64,000 nucleotides of DNA from Serpula lacrymans var. lacrymans S7.9 (Eukaryota > Basidiomycota > Agaricomycetes > Boletales > Serpulaceae), in the NCBI RefSeq assembly GCF_000218685.1, contig NW_006763291.1, positions 581,789-645,788 on the forward strand, written 5' to 3'. Position 1 is the first letter of the stretch. Every line of letters starts with the position of its first letter. The position numbers and the translations under genes are program-made. Positions 43,026 through 55,096 of the stretch are shown here, piece after piece. Under the pieces are notes generated by a model. The model searched no databases, had not been told where the DNA came from, and worked only from the letters and a program-made list of their open reading frames with translations.

Positions 43026-43988
43026 TCTATGATGAGAACTGCTGTTAGAAAACCACACACAAAAACAAACTAACACACAATCCTCCCAGATTCCACGGAA
43101 CTTGTTTATGGGCTTTGCCTCCTAGAACAGTGGAGTGGTCTGGTTGTTCGTGGGGTGGTATGTATAAAGATCCTTCAAAGTAAAACCCAGAGGTGTATGA
43201 GTGTGGGTTTTGAGGAGGAGGGATAGTTGAATTTATAGAAGATAGGGGCTTAGTGACAAGTATAGATGAGCACTACCTTGCTAATGGTAGCACAAGGTAG
43301 GTTTGAGAACGACGAGGATGAAGAGGTGACAAAGTTCCCAGTGATAGCAGGCTCCTGACGCACAAACTGTAGTGCTCAGAAGGACTCTAATCGAAAGGGA
43401 TAACAATGACTTCAAAAGTGGGAAGTGACGATGACAGCAATTAACAGTGGTAGCAGTGGGAAGTGTTGTGACCACACTGGATCACAAGTAGCAGAGAGTA
43501 GTGAACTTGAGATTAGAGAAGAAGTCTGGATTGGAGTTCTTGTTTTTTTTACAAGGTAAAATACAGGGGTTTATATAGTAAAAGAAAAGTAGGCTATGCA
43601 CAGTATAGCTGTGCAAAAAGAATGAGAAAGAATATGAAGGAAGGAATGTACACTGACGAATCCTGCGTAGGTAGTACAGGATAAGATTGTCAAAAAAAGG
43701 AAAAGAAAGGGATAGAACAATAAATGCTGTGAGTAATGTCACAGGTTTGTACAGCCATAGAGTAAAGTCCAATAGCAAAAAGAGAGCAGGAAAATCATGA
43801 TGTCATGGGAAGATGCAGTAAAAAAAGGGCAAGGCAAAACACTATCAGTATCAACACAGTTCCTTTATTGTCAGTCAGGCATTCTAAAAAAATATGTGTC
43901 CATAAAAATGATTCAAAAATCAATAATAATCGCACTGTAAATGAATGTTCTGCTGAAGAAAAAGAAACTGGAGCCACCGGTCCACCAC
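43026..43988. other. Unassigned repeat-like flank
   Basis: Rich in GTG/GAG-type purine runs, with a TATATAAA-like box on the minus strand near 43575. It may be a decayed LTR but I could not establish paired ends or a target-site duplication. Confidence 0.3.
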
Positions 43989-44591
43989 CTAGTCCAAATC
44001 CGACAGTTCCATGGCCTTACCAATAGACTGGTTGTGTTGGACCACCTGATCAAACAAGGGAGGGAGAGGAGTAGTTCCAATTTGGAATAAGTGAGTCCCA
44101 GGCAGCGTGTGGTAGGTGTAGCTGTAGCGAAGACGATGGACAAAAGATAAGTGTACCCAAGTGAATGGGACAGTGATGAACATGGGCGACGCAAGGGGAT
44201 GAACCTTCTCCAGCTCAAAAACTACCCACCCACGCTCCAACCAGGCAAGACGAGCGACCGATGTTTTGATAGTATATGATGGTAGATCGATGTCATAAAG
44301 ATGGACCTGTTGCCCTATTTGAACCGGCCGCCGGGGCTTTGCTGATATCAGCAGTGGCACGTGGTAGTCTACAGATCGGCGATGGAAGCGGATAGGAAGT
44401 GGTGACATCAGAAATGGTGGGGGTGCAAATAAGATGAGGAGGAGGAGGGTGGAGGTGACAAAAAAGTGGATTAGAATGGGAATCCAGAAACGACCGTCAG
44501 GTGAGAATAAAAAGGAGAGGAAGGGGCCCATGGTGGGGCTAGGCAAAGGAAGGAGAGTAAGGGAAACAACAAAAGCGAGGGCGCAATGCAA
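43989..44591 (-). CDS. Hypothetical hydrophobic protein
   Basis: A 200-codon frame with two strongly hydrophobic N-terminal segments ('LAFVVSLTLLPLPS', 'PILIHFFVTSTLLLLILFA') followed by a more polar half ('RRPVQIGQQVHLYDIDLPSY', 'RGWVVFELEKVHPLASPMF'). No family recognised and no clear introns. Being next to retroelement debris, it could be part of an unrecognised element, or a chance open frame. Low confidence that it is a gene. Confidence 0.3.
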   Translation of the reverse strand: MHCALAFVVSLTLLPLPSPTMGPFLSFLFSPDGRFWIPILIHFFVTSTLLLLILFAPPPFLMSPLPIRFHRRSVDYHVPLLISAKPRRPVQIGQQVHLYDIDLPSYTIKTSVARLAWLERGWVVFELEKVHPLASPMFITVPFTWVHLSFVHRLRYSYTYHTLPGTHLFQIGTTPLPPLFDQVVQHNQSIGKAMELSDLD

Positions 44592-45445
44592 TGTGTAGCC
44601 AGTGGCGACGCGAAAATTTGCCGAAATGCGGAAAGTACCGGATGGAAAAGCAAAGGTGAGCGTGACTGGATTGCCTAATAGAGGTGGTGCTGATCAACCA
44701 CAAGTTCGAAAAGGGCAATATTAATTACTATTCCACGTGGCACTGTGCCTGTGTGGCGCAAAGGCGAGTCTTTTTGAATATTCGCTTCGTTATTGACACC
44801 TGTCCATGCTACCAATCAACTTTGGTGCATGACAGCGAGGCTAGGTAAACCAAGTGGTGAAAATCCAAAAGGAAGTAAGTTCGTGCCAGCTCTTCTGTCA
44901 GACTCGAGATTATATACAAAGAATGCATGAGGAGAAGGGGCAGCAAACACAATACAAGCTTTTTGCGGTATGAAAGCCATGCAGTTAAGTCACAGCAATG
45001 GTGAACGTGTTGATGACAATCTCATTGATCTCCGATCAGGCTGCATGAGCACCTTACACATATGTGATTACTCAGACATAGTGCCGTCTCAAGTACCATA
45101 CACGTGATCCAGTGCCCCAGAGTGCCACGGAGGCACCTTGGGCACTCTGATACTAGGCACTGTTCTTGAAGGCACGGCTCACCCAACACTGTTGTGACCA
45201 CCACAGAATCCGAGTCAGCCAGCGCACTGAGTACTGTCACACTATACACCATTCTCAGCAGATACGATCTTTTTTTTATCTCCCAGCTCTTGCGTGCGAA
45301 AAGCAAGTCTCATACACATTCACATTACAAGTCGTGACGTCGAGGATCACTACCCTGGCAAACTGCAGGAACTTCAATACACTAGTTTTTGCCGTGAACT
45401 AGAATATCTTAGGTTCGCTTGGAGATCATTCTAAGTGGAAAAACA
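44592..45445. other. Intergenic interval
   Basis: Includes the second copy of the short inverted-repeat motif (45121-45143). Otherwise nothing recognised. Confidence 0.4.
45121..45143. repeat. Second copy of dispersed GTGCCA/GGCACCTTGGGC motif
   Basis: GTGCCA followed by GGCACCTTGGGC matches, in reverse complement, the right arm of the repeat unit at 30700-30723. Several more GGCAC/GTGCC words surround it (45081-45175). Confidence 0.3.
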
Positions 45446-47498
45446 ATGGACATGGAGGAGGAACCTCTCGAGCTAGGGCCGGTAAGTAGGATGTCTCAAA
45501 CATGGCTGACTATCGTCCTAACTCAATTCACAGAACACGGAATTTCTTCAAGCTCTGCACTTGTCTCCCGACATCCATGATAAGGCATACTTGCCTTCAT
45601 TACCATCGAAGTTCCAGCTTATCTAAATGGCATTGCATAGGATGTCCGTGGTATACTCATGCCAATGATTTTGTCGGCAATTTACGACGACAATCCAGTG
45701 TTATCCCTTGATAAAATATGGATAGCTGTAGAAGATAACGATGGCCATACGTACTTGGTTAGTTTTGGCATATTAGCGTTTCTTTCTTGCTACCCTAATC
45801 ACTATCCAGGACCCGCTTGATGTTTTAGGCCATCTAATCGCCTGTCCTCGGCAAGGGGCAGATGATTTTATGTACTTTCTAGGTGCGCACTTTAGCCCAA
45901 AGGAAGTTATACTGGCGATGCAAGAATACGTTGAGCGCATGAAAATCGGCTTTCACGAAGATAATGCCGAAGAAAACCAGTTAGCACCAGCAGCGCAACT
46001 CGCCAACGTGGCTCTTGTGTATAATGTTTGTACGTGTCTCTACGATGTGCACAGTATATGCGTCTTATATATGAAATCCCATAAAGCTATATTTCGATTA
46101 GTGTTGAAGAAGAAATCACCATACGAAACTATATTCCCATTATTGTCTGAGCTCACATCGGTAGTCAATCTAGTGGGCGGACGTGCTGCCAAAGTTGATG
46201 GCCGGAATTTGATAAGGGAGATAAGTAACCTAGCATCTTCCACGCACAGATGGGTAGTTCGGAGTTCTAACAAACATCCTGAAGATATCCAGAATACCAA
46301 TGTGAGCTATCTTTCGGTTTATTCCTCTCGATGTAAGTTAAAGTAAAAGCAGGACCTTCTTGGAAAGCTAATTGATACATCTATCCAATCATGTGCATCA
46401 TGTATCCAATCATCACTTGCTGCTAGGTCTTTCGAGGCTCATTTCCCTCGACTTGTTGTGACTTCCTATGTAAGTCCAGATTGGAATAATGGACAAGCAG
46501 TTATTTTTTCTGCAATGGTATGCGGTTTTCGTTTTGATGTACGAAAGTCGCTTTTCATCATAGTACTACAGAAAATTTTGGTTATCCTGGGAATCGAGCC
46601 TGAAATTATTTGGAACCCACCTACTATCAGCAACCTCGTTTATCTCGCGCACTCCCCACATCCGTTAGCGGATCCACTCCAGCTTTTGAATAAAATCTTG
46701 CCTGTTCTCATATCATCCCTACAAATGAATGTGGCATTGGACGAATGTCTTTACCTTCTCCTAGATTGCCTAACACGGATGTCGGCCGCTGTGGATCTCC
46801 CAGACGAGGTTGTGATACCGCTTTGCGATACACTCCCAGCGTTGGCCAGTGGTCATCCAGATGCCTTCATTAGACACATTACGTTCCGCCTCCTCTCACT
46901 GGTTCTTGCACTGTCCTCTCCTCCATTACGCCTTCAGATTCTTCGGGAGCTGACTTCGGAGCTCAGTCCACCTCAGATGCGTGCCTCTGCTATCGGCTTG
47001 GTGAAAGAAGCGATGATGGAGGCCTTAGGATCACCTGCTGCGAAGGGCGCAAACATTTTTGCTTCTCCTCTTCTCTTACAGGCCTTCGGTCCCATCCTTT
47101 TTAGAACCAGCCCTCCTTACTTCTTCTCAAGTATTCACTCACTTGATGACATCCGAGAGTCCTTGGAACCGGCCCGTTTGGTTGAATGTCTTTCACTGTA
47201 TTATGTGCTGCTGCAAAGAGATACAGAAAACAAGGTTCACTCTCTACTCGATTTCATTGAAAATATTGACTGATTGTATTTTCAAGACGGGCGTGCGAGA
47301 TCGCGATCAAATCTCTAGCGTCAAATCGTCATTACTGAAACCACTCAGCCTCTTTTTGGAGCGTAAGTCATGCTTCTCCTCTAAAAGCAGCTATTCATAG
47401 TATATTCAGAGAACGAACGAACTGTGGTTCAGCTAATAGCCCTCAGGGTTAGTCTCGACAGAGTTGATGATGCTTTAGAAAAAATCGAAAAATCTTGA
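45446..47498 (+). CDS. Ybp2/ALF4/glomulin-family protein with N-terminal lesions
   Basis: Reads as a helical-repeat protein of the YAP-binding/ALF4/glomulin family: 'DPLDVLGHLIACPRQ', 'VILAMQEYVERMKI', 'ETIFPLLSEL', 'LVYLAHSPHPLADPLQLLNK', 'LPALASGHPDAFIRHITFRL', 'SELSPPQMRASAIGLVKEA'. The exon chain 45779-47498 is coherent; the last exon, after a short intron, ends 'DDALEKIEKS'. Fungal relatives act in the oxidative-stress pathway or at kinetochores, and glomulin inhibits cullin ligases. Near 45600-45642 the frame is broken: 'LPSLPSK' ends at a TAA, while the next frame reads 'VPAYLNGIA', TAG, 'DVRGILMPMI', the expected continuation. One missing base plus a nonsense codon, or a sequencing error, would explain this. 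Confidence 0.65.
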
Positions 47499-47689
47499 GC
47501 CAAGAAATCGAATATGCTTTCTCCCTGCCAGACCCTGCATCTGAGTCGTGCTGCCAATTTGTTGATTATGAGTTTTCATTATGCGCCACTAACACAACAC
47601 ATGATATTTGTTGTAAGGTGAGTTCAGCAGTAGTTGTAGTATGGCGGGTCGTAATTTATTCATACCTTCTCCACCCAAATTTGGAGTTT

Positions 47690-48115
47690 AATGTCCAAAC
47701 CATCATCGAGACGTATCTCATATCAGATGGGAGAGGAGAAGACAGCAAACCGACTGTGCTACCAGCTTGTCTACCGATGACCAGGCACCATGAACTTGAA
47801 TATCCTCAAGTTTCCTGTGTCGTGTGAATGGACTGGTTCACATGCAATCTGGGGATTAGGGATGTTGCACAATATCTCATAGTCAGCTGAGTATCGACGG
47901 TGAAGAACTTGTGCCATGCTCAAAGTAGATTTATTCAATCGACATCCTCTCCCCACTCTGACTGAAGCTGACATCTACGATAACCAAGTTAATAATCGTC
48001 AAGTTATATCTCACTTTCATGGGTTCTTCCAAGCAACCTGTAATACCTCCAATGTCTTGCATGACTGTAGAGGATTGCAAAGATCCCATACATTTGTTCT
48101 TCGAGGACTTTGATT
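47690..48115 (+). pseudogene. Decayed copy of the downstream kinase-like gene
   Basis: Fragments align with the gene at 48759: 'VQTIIETYLI' and 'PTVLPACLP' versus 'SQLIIEPYLI' and 'PAVLPRLP'; 'LSIDGEELVPC' versus 'MSIDGQELIPC'; 'LKVDLFNRHPLPTLTEADIY' versus 'LKVDLFDQHPRSLLTEASVY'. Frame changes separate the blocks, including a short deletion at the VPC/LKV junction, and the C-terminal half is missing. It is a tandem duplicate in decay. Confidence 0.75.
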
Positions 48116-48758
48116 ACGATTTCAAGTGAGTGTTTCTAAGCTGGTCTCATTCTCTTATGCAAATGACCCAATCGACATAAAGTGCAATTTTTCGGCAAAT
48201 TGATGGTGCTTCATGACTGTGGTATACGGTATCACGACATACTCAAGAGAAACGTAGCATGACACCCTTGCGATGAACAAAATATTTGATAGTATCTCAT
48301 GGGACCTTCCCTTGATACAAAGAGGCGACATAACGCCTTGATGGGAATGTAAGTCTAATGCTACTAAGTAGTACTTACTACTGCATGCCCACACAATGGT
48401 AGTCTCCCGTAGACAGTCCAAAAGATTCAAAGGGAGACGGTTGTTCCTCCTTAACAATAGTCCAATGGCAGTCCGAGTCGGCTCTGAGAAGCTGTCCATC
48501 ATACAAGATCATGTGATCGTATGATTTGCTACTCGTTACAGCTAAAAGGCTGACCAGCGTTGACCTAGAAGCCAAAAGTTTGTCAAGGTGGGTCCACTTT
48601 CATGGTTGGTGGCTCATTAGTGCGGCCACCGCAATTCACCTAATAATCGGCAGAATGTCATCCCTCAATTTTAATTTTAATGGAAAAGCTCTTAGTACAA
48701 CATGCATAAACCTCACTTCGCTTTATTTCAAGCCTGAAGCCAGCCACATTCCCCTACA
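48116..48758. other. Intergenic interval between tandem copies
   Basis: Likely contains the promoter of the downstream copy. Some fragments may be decayed C-terminal sequence of the pseudogene but I could not align them. Confidence 0.35.
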
Positions 48759-49699
48759 ATGTCTCAGCTCATCATCGAACCCTATCTCATACTAGGAGAA
48801 GAAGACGCACCCGCCGTCCTACCCCGTCTACCCGTACCTGGCACACCTGGCGCACCTTCCGATTCCCTCTTTCACGTGAAGGAGTGGGTTCATATGTATG
48901 CTGGAGACGCTACGAGCTGTACAATACTTCGGGGGAAAATGAGTATTGATGGCCAGGAGCTCATTCCTTGCATATTGAAAGTAGATCTGTTTGACCAGCA
49001 TCCTCGCTCTCTCCTGACCGAAGCTAGTGTTTATGAAAACCAAGCGAAAAGCCTTCAAGGAAACGTTGTCCCTCGCTTTTACGGGCTCTTCCAAGGTCAA
49101 GTGTCTCCTGGATATCTGCCATCAACCTGCATGGTCCTGGAGGACTGTGGAGATCACATGAGGAGTTCTTTCCCAGATTCCGACAATGACCTTATGTAAA
49201 CTCGTTCAAAATATTTCGTTTCAAATGGCTAACTGAAATGGCGCAGTTCAAAGCTCCTCGACAAATTCAAGTTGTTCCATGACGCTGGTCTACAACACAA
49301 TGCGATCTCTGAGCGGAACGTAACCGTCAAGAACGGAGAGCCATACATAATCGATCTCAAGCTCTCAAGGCCACACAGATGCGATCGCATACCCATCGAA
49401 CATGGTGCCAGTACCCCGGACGAATATAAATATGGCTGTTGGGAGCTCTATGAGTTCATCTGTATTTTTGACTACTAGGACCCAGGTATATTCTAAGCCA
49501 TTACTTCTAATACGATACAATGCTGACCAGATCGTTCTAGATTTTGTCATGTTTTATGGATCACGACTACCTAAGGGTATCATTACGACTCGAAGAACTA
49601 GTAGAAATGATATGGGACAAGAGCATTTTGAGGGATCCGGTTAGGCGCAAGCAAATATTGGAAGAAGCTGTTGTCAAGTTATTCGCTCCTAGGAAATGA
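48759..49699 (+). CDS. Degenerate protein kinase-like protein
   Basis: Exon 1 (48759-49195) and exon 2 (from 49247) splice in phase. The protein has 'ILKVDLFDQHP', 'VPRFYGLFQGQV', 'CMVLEDCGD' (a hinge-like segment), then 'HNAISERNVTVKNG' and 'PYIIDLKLSRPH'. These correspond to the catalytic HGD..RN and metal-binding DFG positions of fungal kinase-like families, but the catalytic Asp is replaced and DFG reads DLK, so catalysis is unlikely. A third exon ending at 49699 ('LRLEELVEMIWDKSILRDPV', 'AVVKLFAPRK') is protein-like, but its phase does not match the simplest splice from exon 2, which otherwise reaches a stop at about 49477. The 3' end may be damaged. Confidence 0.6.
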
Positions 49700-50434
49700 A
49701 TCACGAATTGTCTCGAACGGTGACTAGATGTAAGACCGACTGTATGTAAATCGAGGCTAATCGAGATTGTGCAAATACCCCTCATATCAGCAAGTTAGTG
49801 CGGTTAGTGTGCAGTTGCATCACACTCTCATAATTATAATGTACGTATAATCTATGATTCGCCTCTCAAGATCAGAATTATATCCATCATTGACCTGTAA
49901 GAAGTCCAACAGTTCCACGGTTCTTTCACATCACCGCCCAAACTAGCCTGGGTTTACTTCCGACGGTTCGCATGAGAATGGACATAGCAGTTGTTGTCCC
50001 TGCCGTATCAGCATCCACCAAGCATGCGGTAACCAACTTCGAAACAACATGTCAATCAAACACAACGACCGAATGATCGGCTACAGTAAAATTCGTCATT
50101 AAGACGCAAACTCTATGTCAGTACAAACTTCTCTCGTACATTATATCGTATCTCTAGCTACGAGTATTGCAGTTAATTGAAGCGACGTGAATAGATGTGA
50201 ATAGTATGAACGAATGGGACTAGGAAAGTCATGGAGCCTGAGTGGTGCAAAAAAGGTATCCAAGAAAAGTTATATAATCAAAAGTCCAAGATCCCTTCCA
50301 AGTGAGCACACTTTTACATACCGAAAGATCCGAGTTTCGACCCAATAGCGGATCAGGTGTACAATATATCCAGGTACAGATAGCGGAGAGAGCTAGATAG
50401 AATAAGTATAGAAGGCCCACGTTCAGGTGTTGAG
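49700..50434. other. Intergenic interval between convergent genes
   Basis: No gene or repeat recognised. Confidence 0.45.
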
Positions 50435-52528
50435 TCATTCGATCTTCTGATATTTGAGCTCAAGGTGCCTCAGCGGTACGTACAGCACCGCCGCCAGAGG
50501 GAAAGCAATCTCGAACCCGATGTCACCGGTCAATGCACCAATAGGACCGATGAACCACACCTGGTTCATCGAGGGTATGATCAGACCGAAAGCCAGAACG
50601 CCTGCAAGGAGCCCAGCGCCCCATGGTAGACGCCGCGGAACGTTCCAATCGTTGATATTATAAGTTGAAAAATCGCCACGGCGGAAATAATGGTGCTCTA
50701 TGAGGAGAACGGCACCGTATGCACTGGCCCAGTAGCCAATGAGACTGAGGAAATCAGTCAATGCAGAGTAGAACCTATGTGCTCCGACGATAGAGAGTGG
50801 GAGTGCACTACAAGTTTTCAGTAAATCGTGAGAAATCAACTTCAACCGGAAAGCTGATAGCGAAACCAACGCACATTGCAGTCCCGACGATCGAGAATAC
50901 ATATCTTGGAACCCGTGCCAGTACAGGGAGGCATACCTGGAAATTGAAGCAGATGGAATAGAGCGTGGCTGCAATGTTTCCCGTGACACTGAGACTGAGT
51001 AACACGGTGAGGAATTTCCCGAAGTTGCCAAGGGGGCTCAGTATAGCTTCAAGTAGGCCGCCGACATTGCCGTTGGCATACCCGGCATTCCATGAAGGTA
51101 CCGACGGTGCTGCGATCGCACAGGCAGCACCGAGACATTCAAGAGGGATCTAGATAATGCGTTGAGCCCAGATCAGAAATCAGAATAGAGATATATCCTT
51201 ACGATGGGAATAAGATAGCCAAGGTAAGAGTAGAAGAATATTTTTGTCCTGTGAATGTGAATGCTGTCAGGAACACTGCACGTCATGTGATTGACAGGCG
51301 CAATAAAATAACCTTGATACATCTGGCTCGAAATAGTTTGAAAAATCGGACGCCATTGCGGAATAGGTGATAACGAAACCGGCTATGGTGGACGCAAAGC
51401 CCAAAACAGTTACGGCCGTGGCAGGTACCGCAGCGGGAGGATTGCCGAGGTGTTTTCCACCCACACCAAGTGCGATGATAAAAGTGACAAGCACTGGAAA
51501 CCAGGCCACCCGTTCATACCTAGTAATAGGGGTTTAACACAGTTCATGACCACAAATGAAATCAATGTACCAAGTGAGAACTTTGAAGCCACAGAAGGAA
51601 ATCTGATGTGAGGGGGATCAGATGTTGAACATGAACGCGCGGTAGTTGCTTACCAAGAGCGATATTACACCAATAATTACGATACCGACGCTGTCAAAAT
51701 AGGCGTTAATCATGTTTATAAGCAGGTATCAGTTCACATACCTCCAGCTCATATCACCATTGGGAGAAACGCTGGAAAGTGCCTGTCCTCCGAGTATGCA
51801 ATTCAAGATGTTGAAACCACACAACCCGATCAAGTTAAGAATGGCAGGTATGATAATGCCATAATAACTTGAAAGATATCAGTATGTAAAGTGATGTTGA
51901 AACGCGTCGAAACACGCACCCGAAGCTGTAGCGCGAGTGGATCATCTGCCGCATTCCCGTTCTCGGTCCCCATGTGCTGCTGTAAAGAGGGGGAAATGAA
52001 AAGAGATGAATAGAGGGTATAAATAGATATCAAAACGTCGCTCGTACAGGTAAGCTGGGAGCGCGCAACACAACATATTAAAGAATAATATAACGAGACA
52101 CGATGCAGTGAGGTCCAATCCGAAGGCGGCAGGACCCAATGTGCCGGTAGAAAACCTGATTGGAACATGTCAGCGGGATCTGTGGTTGAGTCGATGAGGA
52201 TACTGACGAGAGGATGTTGAAGTTCATGGAGAACCAAACGAAAAAGATCTTGGAGAAATGTGTCTCTGTCCGTTCCTCAAGTGGTACCGGTACGGTTCCT
52301 GACATAAGAGATAAACATATCAGAACGTGGGGGAAAGGGGGGACGAAAGGGCCTACCTCGCGCTTCCACACCCCAGCTCAAGAGCTTTTTGGCCAGTGGA
52401 AATGATGCCCACGAGTGACCGACGGTTGGCGAAGCTATAGTTGGGACTTCATGGGCCGGGGAGTCTGAGCGCAACGCCGAATCCTTCTCGATGTCGACGG
52501 AGCGCTTGTCGTGGTGCTGGTCAGACAT
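50435..52528 (-). CDS. NCS1-family purine-cytosine permease
   Basis: Nucleobase:cation symporter of the plasma membrane. The first exon (52528-52360) encodes a soluble N-terminus starting 'MSDQHHDKRSVD' and ending 'LLSWGVEARG'. Many short exons follow: 'VPLEERTETHFSKIFFVWFS', 'MNFNILS', 'TLGPAAFGLDLTAS', 'TWGPRTGMRQMIHSRYSFG' (a signature stretch of Fcy2-type permeases), 'AILNLIGLCGFNILNCILGG', 'AGFVITYSAMASDFSNY', 'FFYSYLGYLIPI', 'RFYSALTDFLSLIGYWASAY' and 'INDWNVPRRLPWGAGLLAG'. About twelve hydrophobic segments fit the family. It likely imports cytosine, adenine, guanine or hypoxanthine; the exact substrate is not readable. The stop is at 50435. Confidence 0.9.
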
Positions 52529-52840
52529 CTTGGACGGAGGGGGGAAGGGGAACGGAAATGTTGATGGGTGGAAGTGGGATATAAGTACCCAATTCCATTT
52601 ATCTGGGCAAATCCGGATGAGGCACAAGTGGTAACGACTTCCCAAAAATCATCTCGGATGAAAAATCACCTCGCCAACTTTTGCTTATCGCATCTATGTT
52701 TAGCTTCAGATCACACTTGCCGATCTCGAGCACGTGATACATCCCTCCATCCTTTCAAGCTCCGCTCCATTTCTCAACACCGAGCGAGTGCACCTTCGTC
52801 CACAACGCCGACGACAACGACCACGACACAGACAACGACG
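52529..52840. promoter_or_regulatory. Shared divergent promoter region
   Basis: About 310 bp between the start codons of the permease (-) and the MOB gene (+). Pyrimidine-rich stretches face both starts and an ACGACGACA-rich leader precedes the MOB ATG. Confidence 0.4.
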
Positions 52841-55096
52841 ATGGCTGCAGTTATTCAGCGTCCCTTGCGAGGCTCTCGCGTCTCTTCTTTCTACCCTGTA
52901 AAGTCTCTACCTGCTCTTTCCTCACTCGACAGCGCGTTCCAGCTGCAGGAATATATTTCACTCCTTATTCGTCTCGACATGCATGACGTGGATACTATAG
53001 TTTCACTTCCCGGAAAAGCTAACGCCAAGGAAAAGGAAGGCGAAAAGTCACCTGAACCTCAGGAATCCGACTCTCCAAAAACAGAAGAAAAGGAAGTAGA
53101 GCGCAAGAGCGAAATTCAGGTAGACCGTGCTTGCTGGATTTACGAACAATTACGGTACGTGGCTGTTTTGCAGAACTGCCCAGCCCTTTGTTAAACATAA
53201 TACGGAATAAAGCCGTCTGGCTCAGGATCTCTCCTACCCACTCATTACAACCCTTCAACAAGAATGTACCCGCACGTCCTGTCCCGAAATGAAGGCGGGA
53301 GAGTGGCTATACTTGTGTGTGGCACACGGTAATGACGGGGCCATGGAGGTCTGTGCCTATCGATTTCATCCCCACAAGGCCTCACCTCACGTATACATCT
53401 GATCTTCCAGCAATGCTGTGCGATAGATTATATTCTCCACACACTAGACAGTGCAACTGCACTTCTAAACTCGCCGAGAGCCTTTCCATCACGGTACGAA
53501 CCTTGTGTTTTTTTTACGTCTTCTTTGTACTCGTGCTCATCTTATGGCCATAGGTTATCGATACAGCAGTCTTCCTACCGGCACTTCTCTTCGCTCGCGC
53601 GGCGCCTCGGCAGAATTTTTGCTCATGCATACTTCCACCACCGCGAAGCATTTGAGCAGGCGGAAGCCGAGTCCTCGTTATATGCGCGCTTTCTCAAGCT
53701 CACGATCGAATTTGACCTCGTTCCAAATGAATTTTTGGTGATACCTCAACGCGCTGTACAGCACAATGGCGAGGCACGTGATGATGGAGTAGAACCTCCT
53801 CGCCTTTTAGCTGCTGCTATAAGCCCACCACAAGATACGGGTCCTGACAGCCATATGGCTACAGGAGCTAGTCAGATATCGGAAGTGTCATCGAATCAGC
53901 AGAGAAATTCCCCTGGAGCCGTCAATTTGGGCAACGTGGTCGGAACAGACAGCCCACGTAAAATGGGACGTAGCCGTACAGATACGATGGTCCTCAGTGA
54001 AGGTTTCAGTGCCGCAGAGGAACTTGCCGCGTATCATTCCATGAATGATACCAGCGATTCGGAGTCGAATTCGACACAGACCAATAGTATTCTCCTCAAT
54101 AGTGAAACAGCATCTGTACCAGACCTTGCGTCACAGGACGCCACAACACAGCCTACGTCTACCCCACACGCGGTACTCGAAGAGAGTCCGGAAATAATTG
54201 ACGTCCCAGCCCCCGAGGCATCGGATGATAGTGGCACGCTCTCTGAGTTAACAGATAGAGCATCTGATTTGCCGTCTTTCGAAGATGTCCCTTTGATTGC
54301 CCTTGCGGAACCCACGAAGACGGTCGACATAGAAGAGCCTCTGATTGAACCCGAACCTGCACCCGCACCCGAACCATCCGAACACGTAACAGAGGCTGTA
54401 CCCCCATATACTTCCTTACCAGAACTCCCCGAAATATCCGTTCCCGAAATCCCTGCTATTCAAGAATCTGTTGCCGCACAAAATCCTGAAATTAGTGAAG
54501 TGATCGAAGGCACTACTACGGAAACGTTGTCTGCCGATAATACTGAAACTGACGAAGTCGAACAAGAAAATGAAACAAACATACCTACAACTTCTGCGGG
54601 GCCGCCACCAGAACAAGAACAAGAACCGGAACCACAACCAGAACCCGAACCAGAAGTAAAGGAGGAACCCCCTGTCTCGATAGAGGAACCAACGCTGGAG
54701 GAATTGCCGCAGCCGGAAGTGACGGAACAACCCGTAATCATAGACATCAGTGACAAGAGCGAGGTTCCCGTTGAGGTGGTGGATGCGAGTAATGATACTC
54801 CACCTGACGAGATCACACCATTTACCCCTGCTGAGAGCGAAGTGTCACCAGTAGATTCACAGGAGGTGTCCATCAAAGAAGAGCCAGCGGTTGTTGTTGT
54901 TGCCGAAGAGCATTACGATCCCCCACACCCGGAAGAAGTCATCCTTCCTGAAAGTGAGGGCGACATTGCGGACGAGAAAGTTGAGTCCAGTGGTCCGGAA
55001 GTAATCACGTCGGAAGAGCAGCCGTTGGAGGCAGAGGAAGATAAGGAAAAGGATGAACCCACCATGCTCTCCCCGGAGGTGGTTCCGACTTCTTAG
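52841..55096 (+). CDS. MOB/phocein-family kinase regulator with acidic tail
   Basis: Four exons (52841-53154, 53213-53348, 53411-53493, 53554-55096) join in phase to 691 aa. The MOB fold spans roughly residues 30-260: 'ALSSLDSAFQLQEYISLLI', 'DRACWIYEQLRRLAQDLSYP', 'CTRTSCPEMKAGEWLYLCVA' (zinc Cys pair), 'CCAIDYILHTLDSA', 'LARRLGRIFAHAYFHHREAF' (zinc His pair), 'EFDLVPNEFLVIP'. A charged Lys/Glu insert interrupts the N-terminal part. MOB proteins activate NDR/LATS kinases or join STRIPAK; phocein-like features favour the latter. The remaining ~430 residues are very rich in Glu, Pro, Ser and Thr and likely disordered, far longer than a typical ~220-residue MOB protein. Confidence 0.88.

Noticed and set aside
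43464..43856. Possible solo LTR on the minus strand (TGTTG...CAACA ends, internal TATATAAA)
   Set aside because: The flanks show no target-site duplication, there is no second copy in the window, and the ends are short words that occur by chance.
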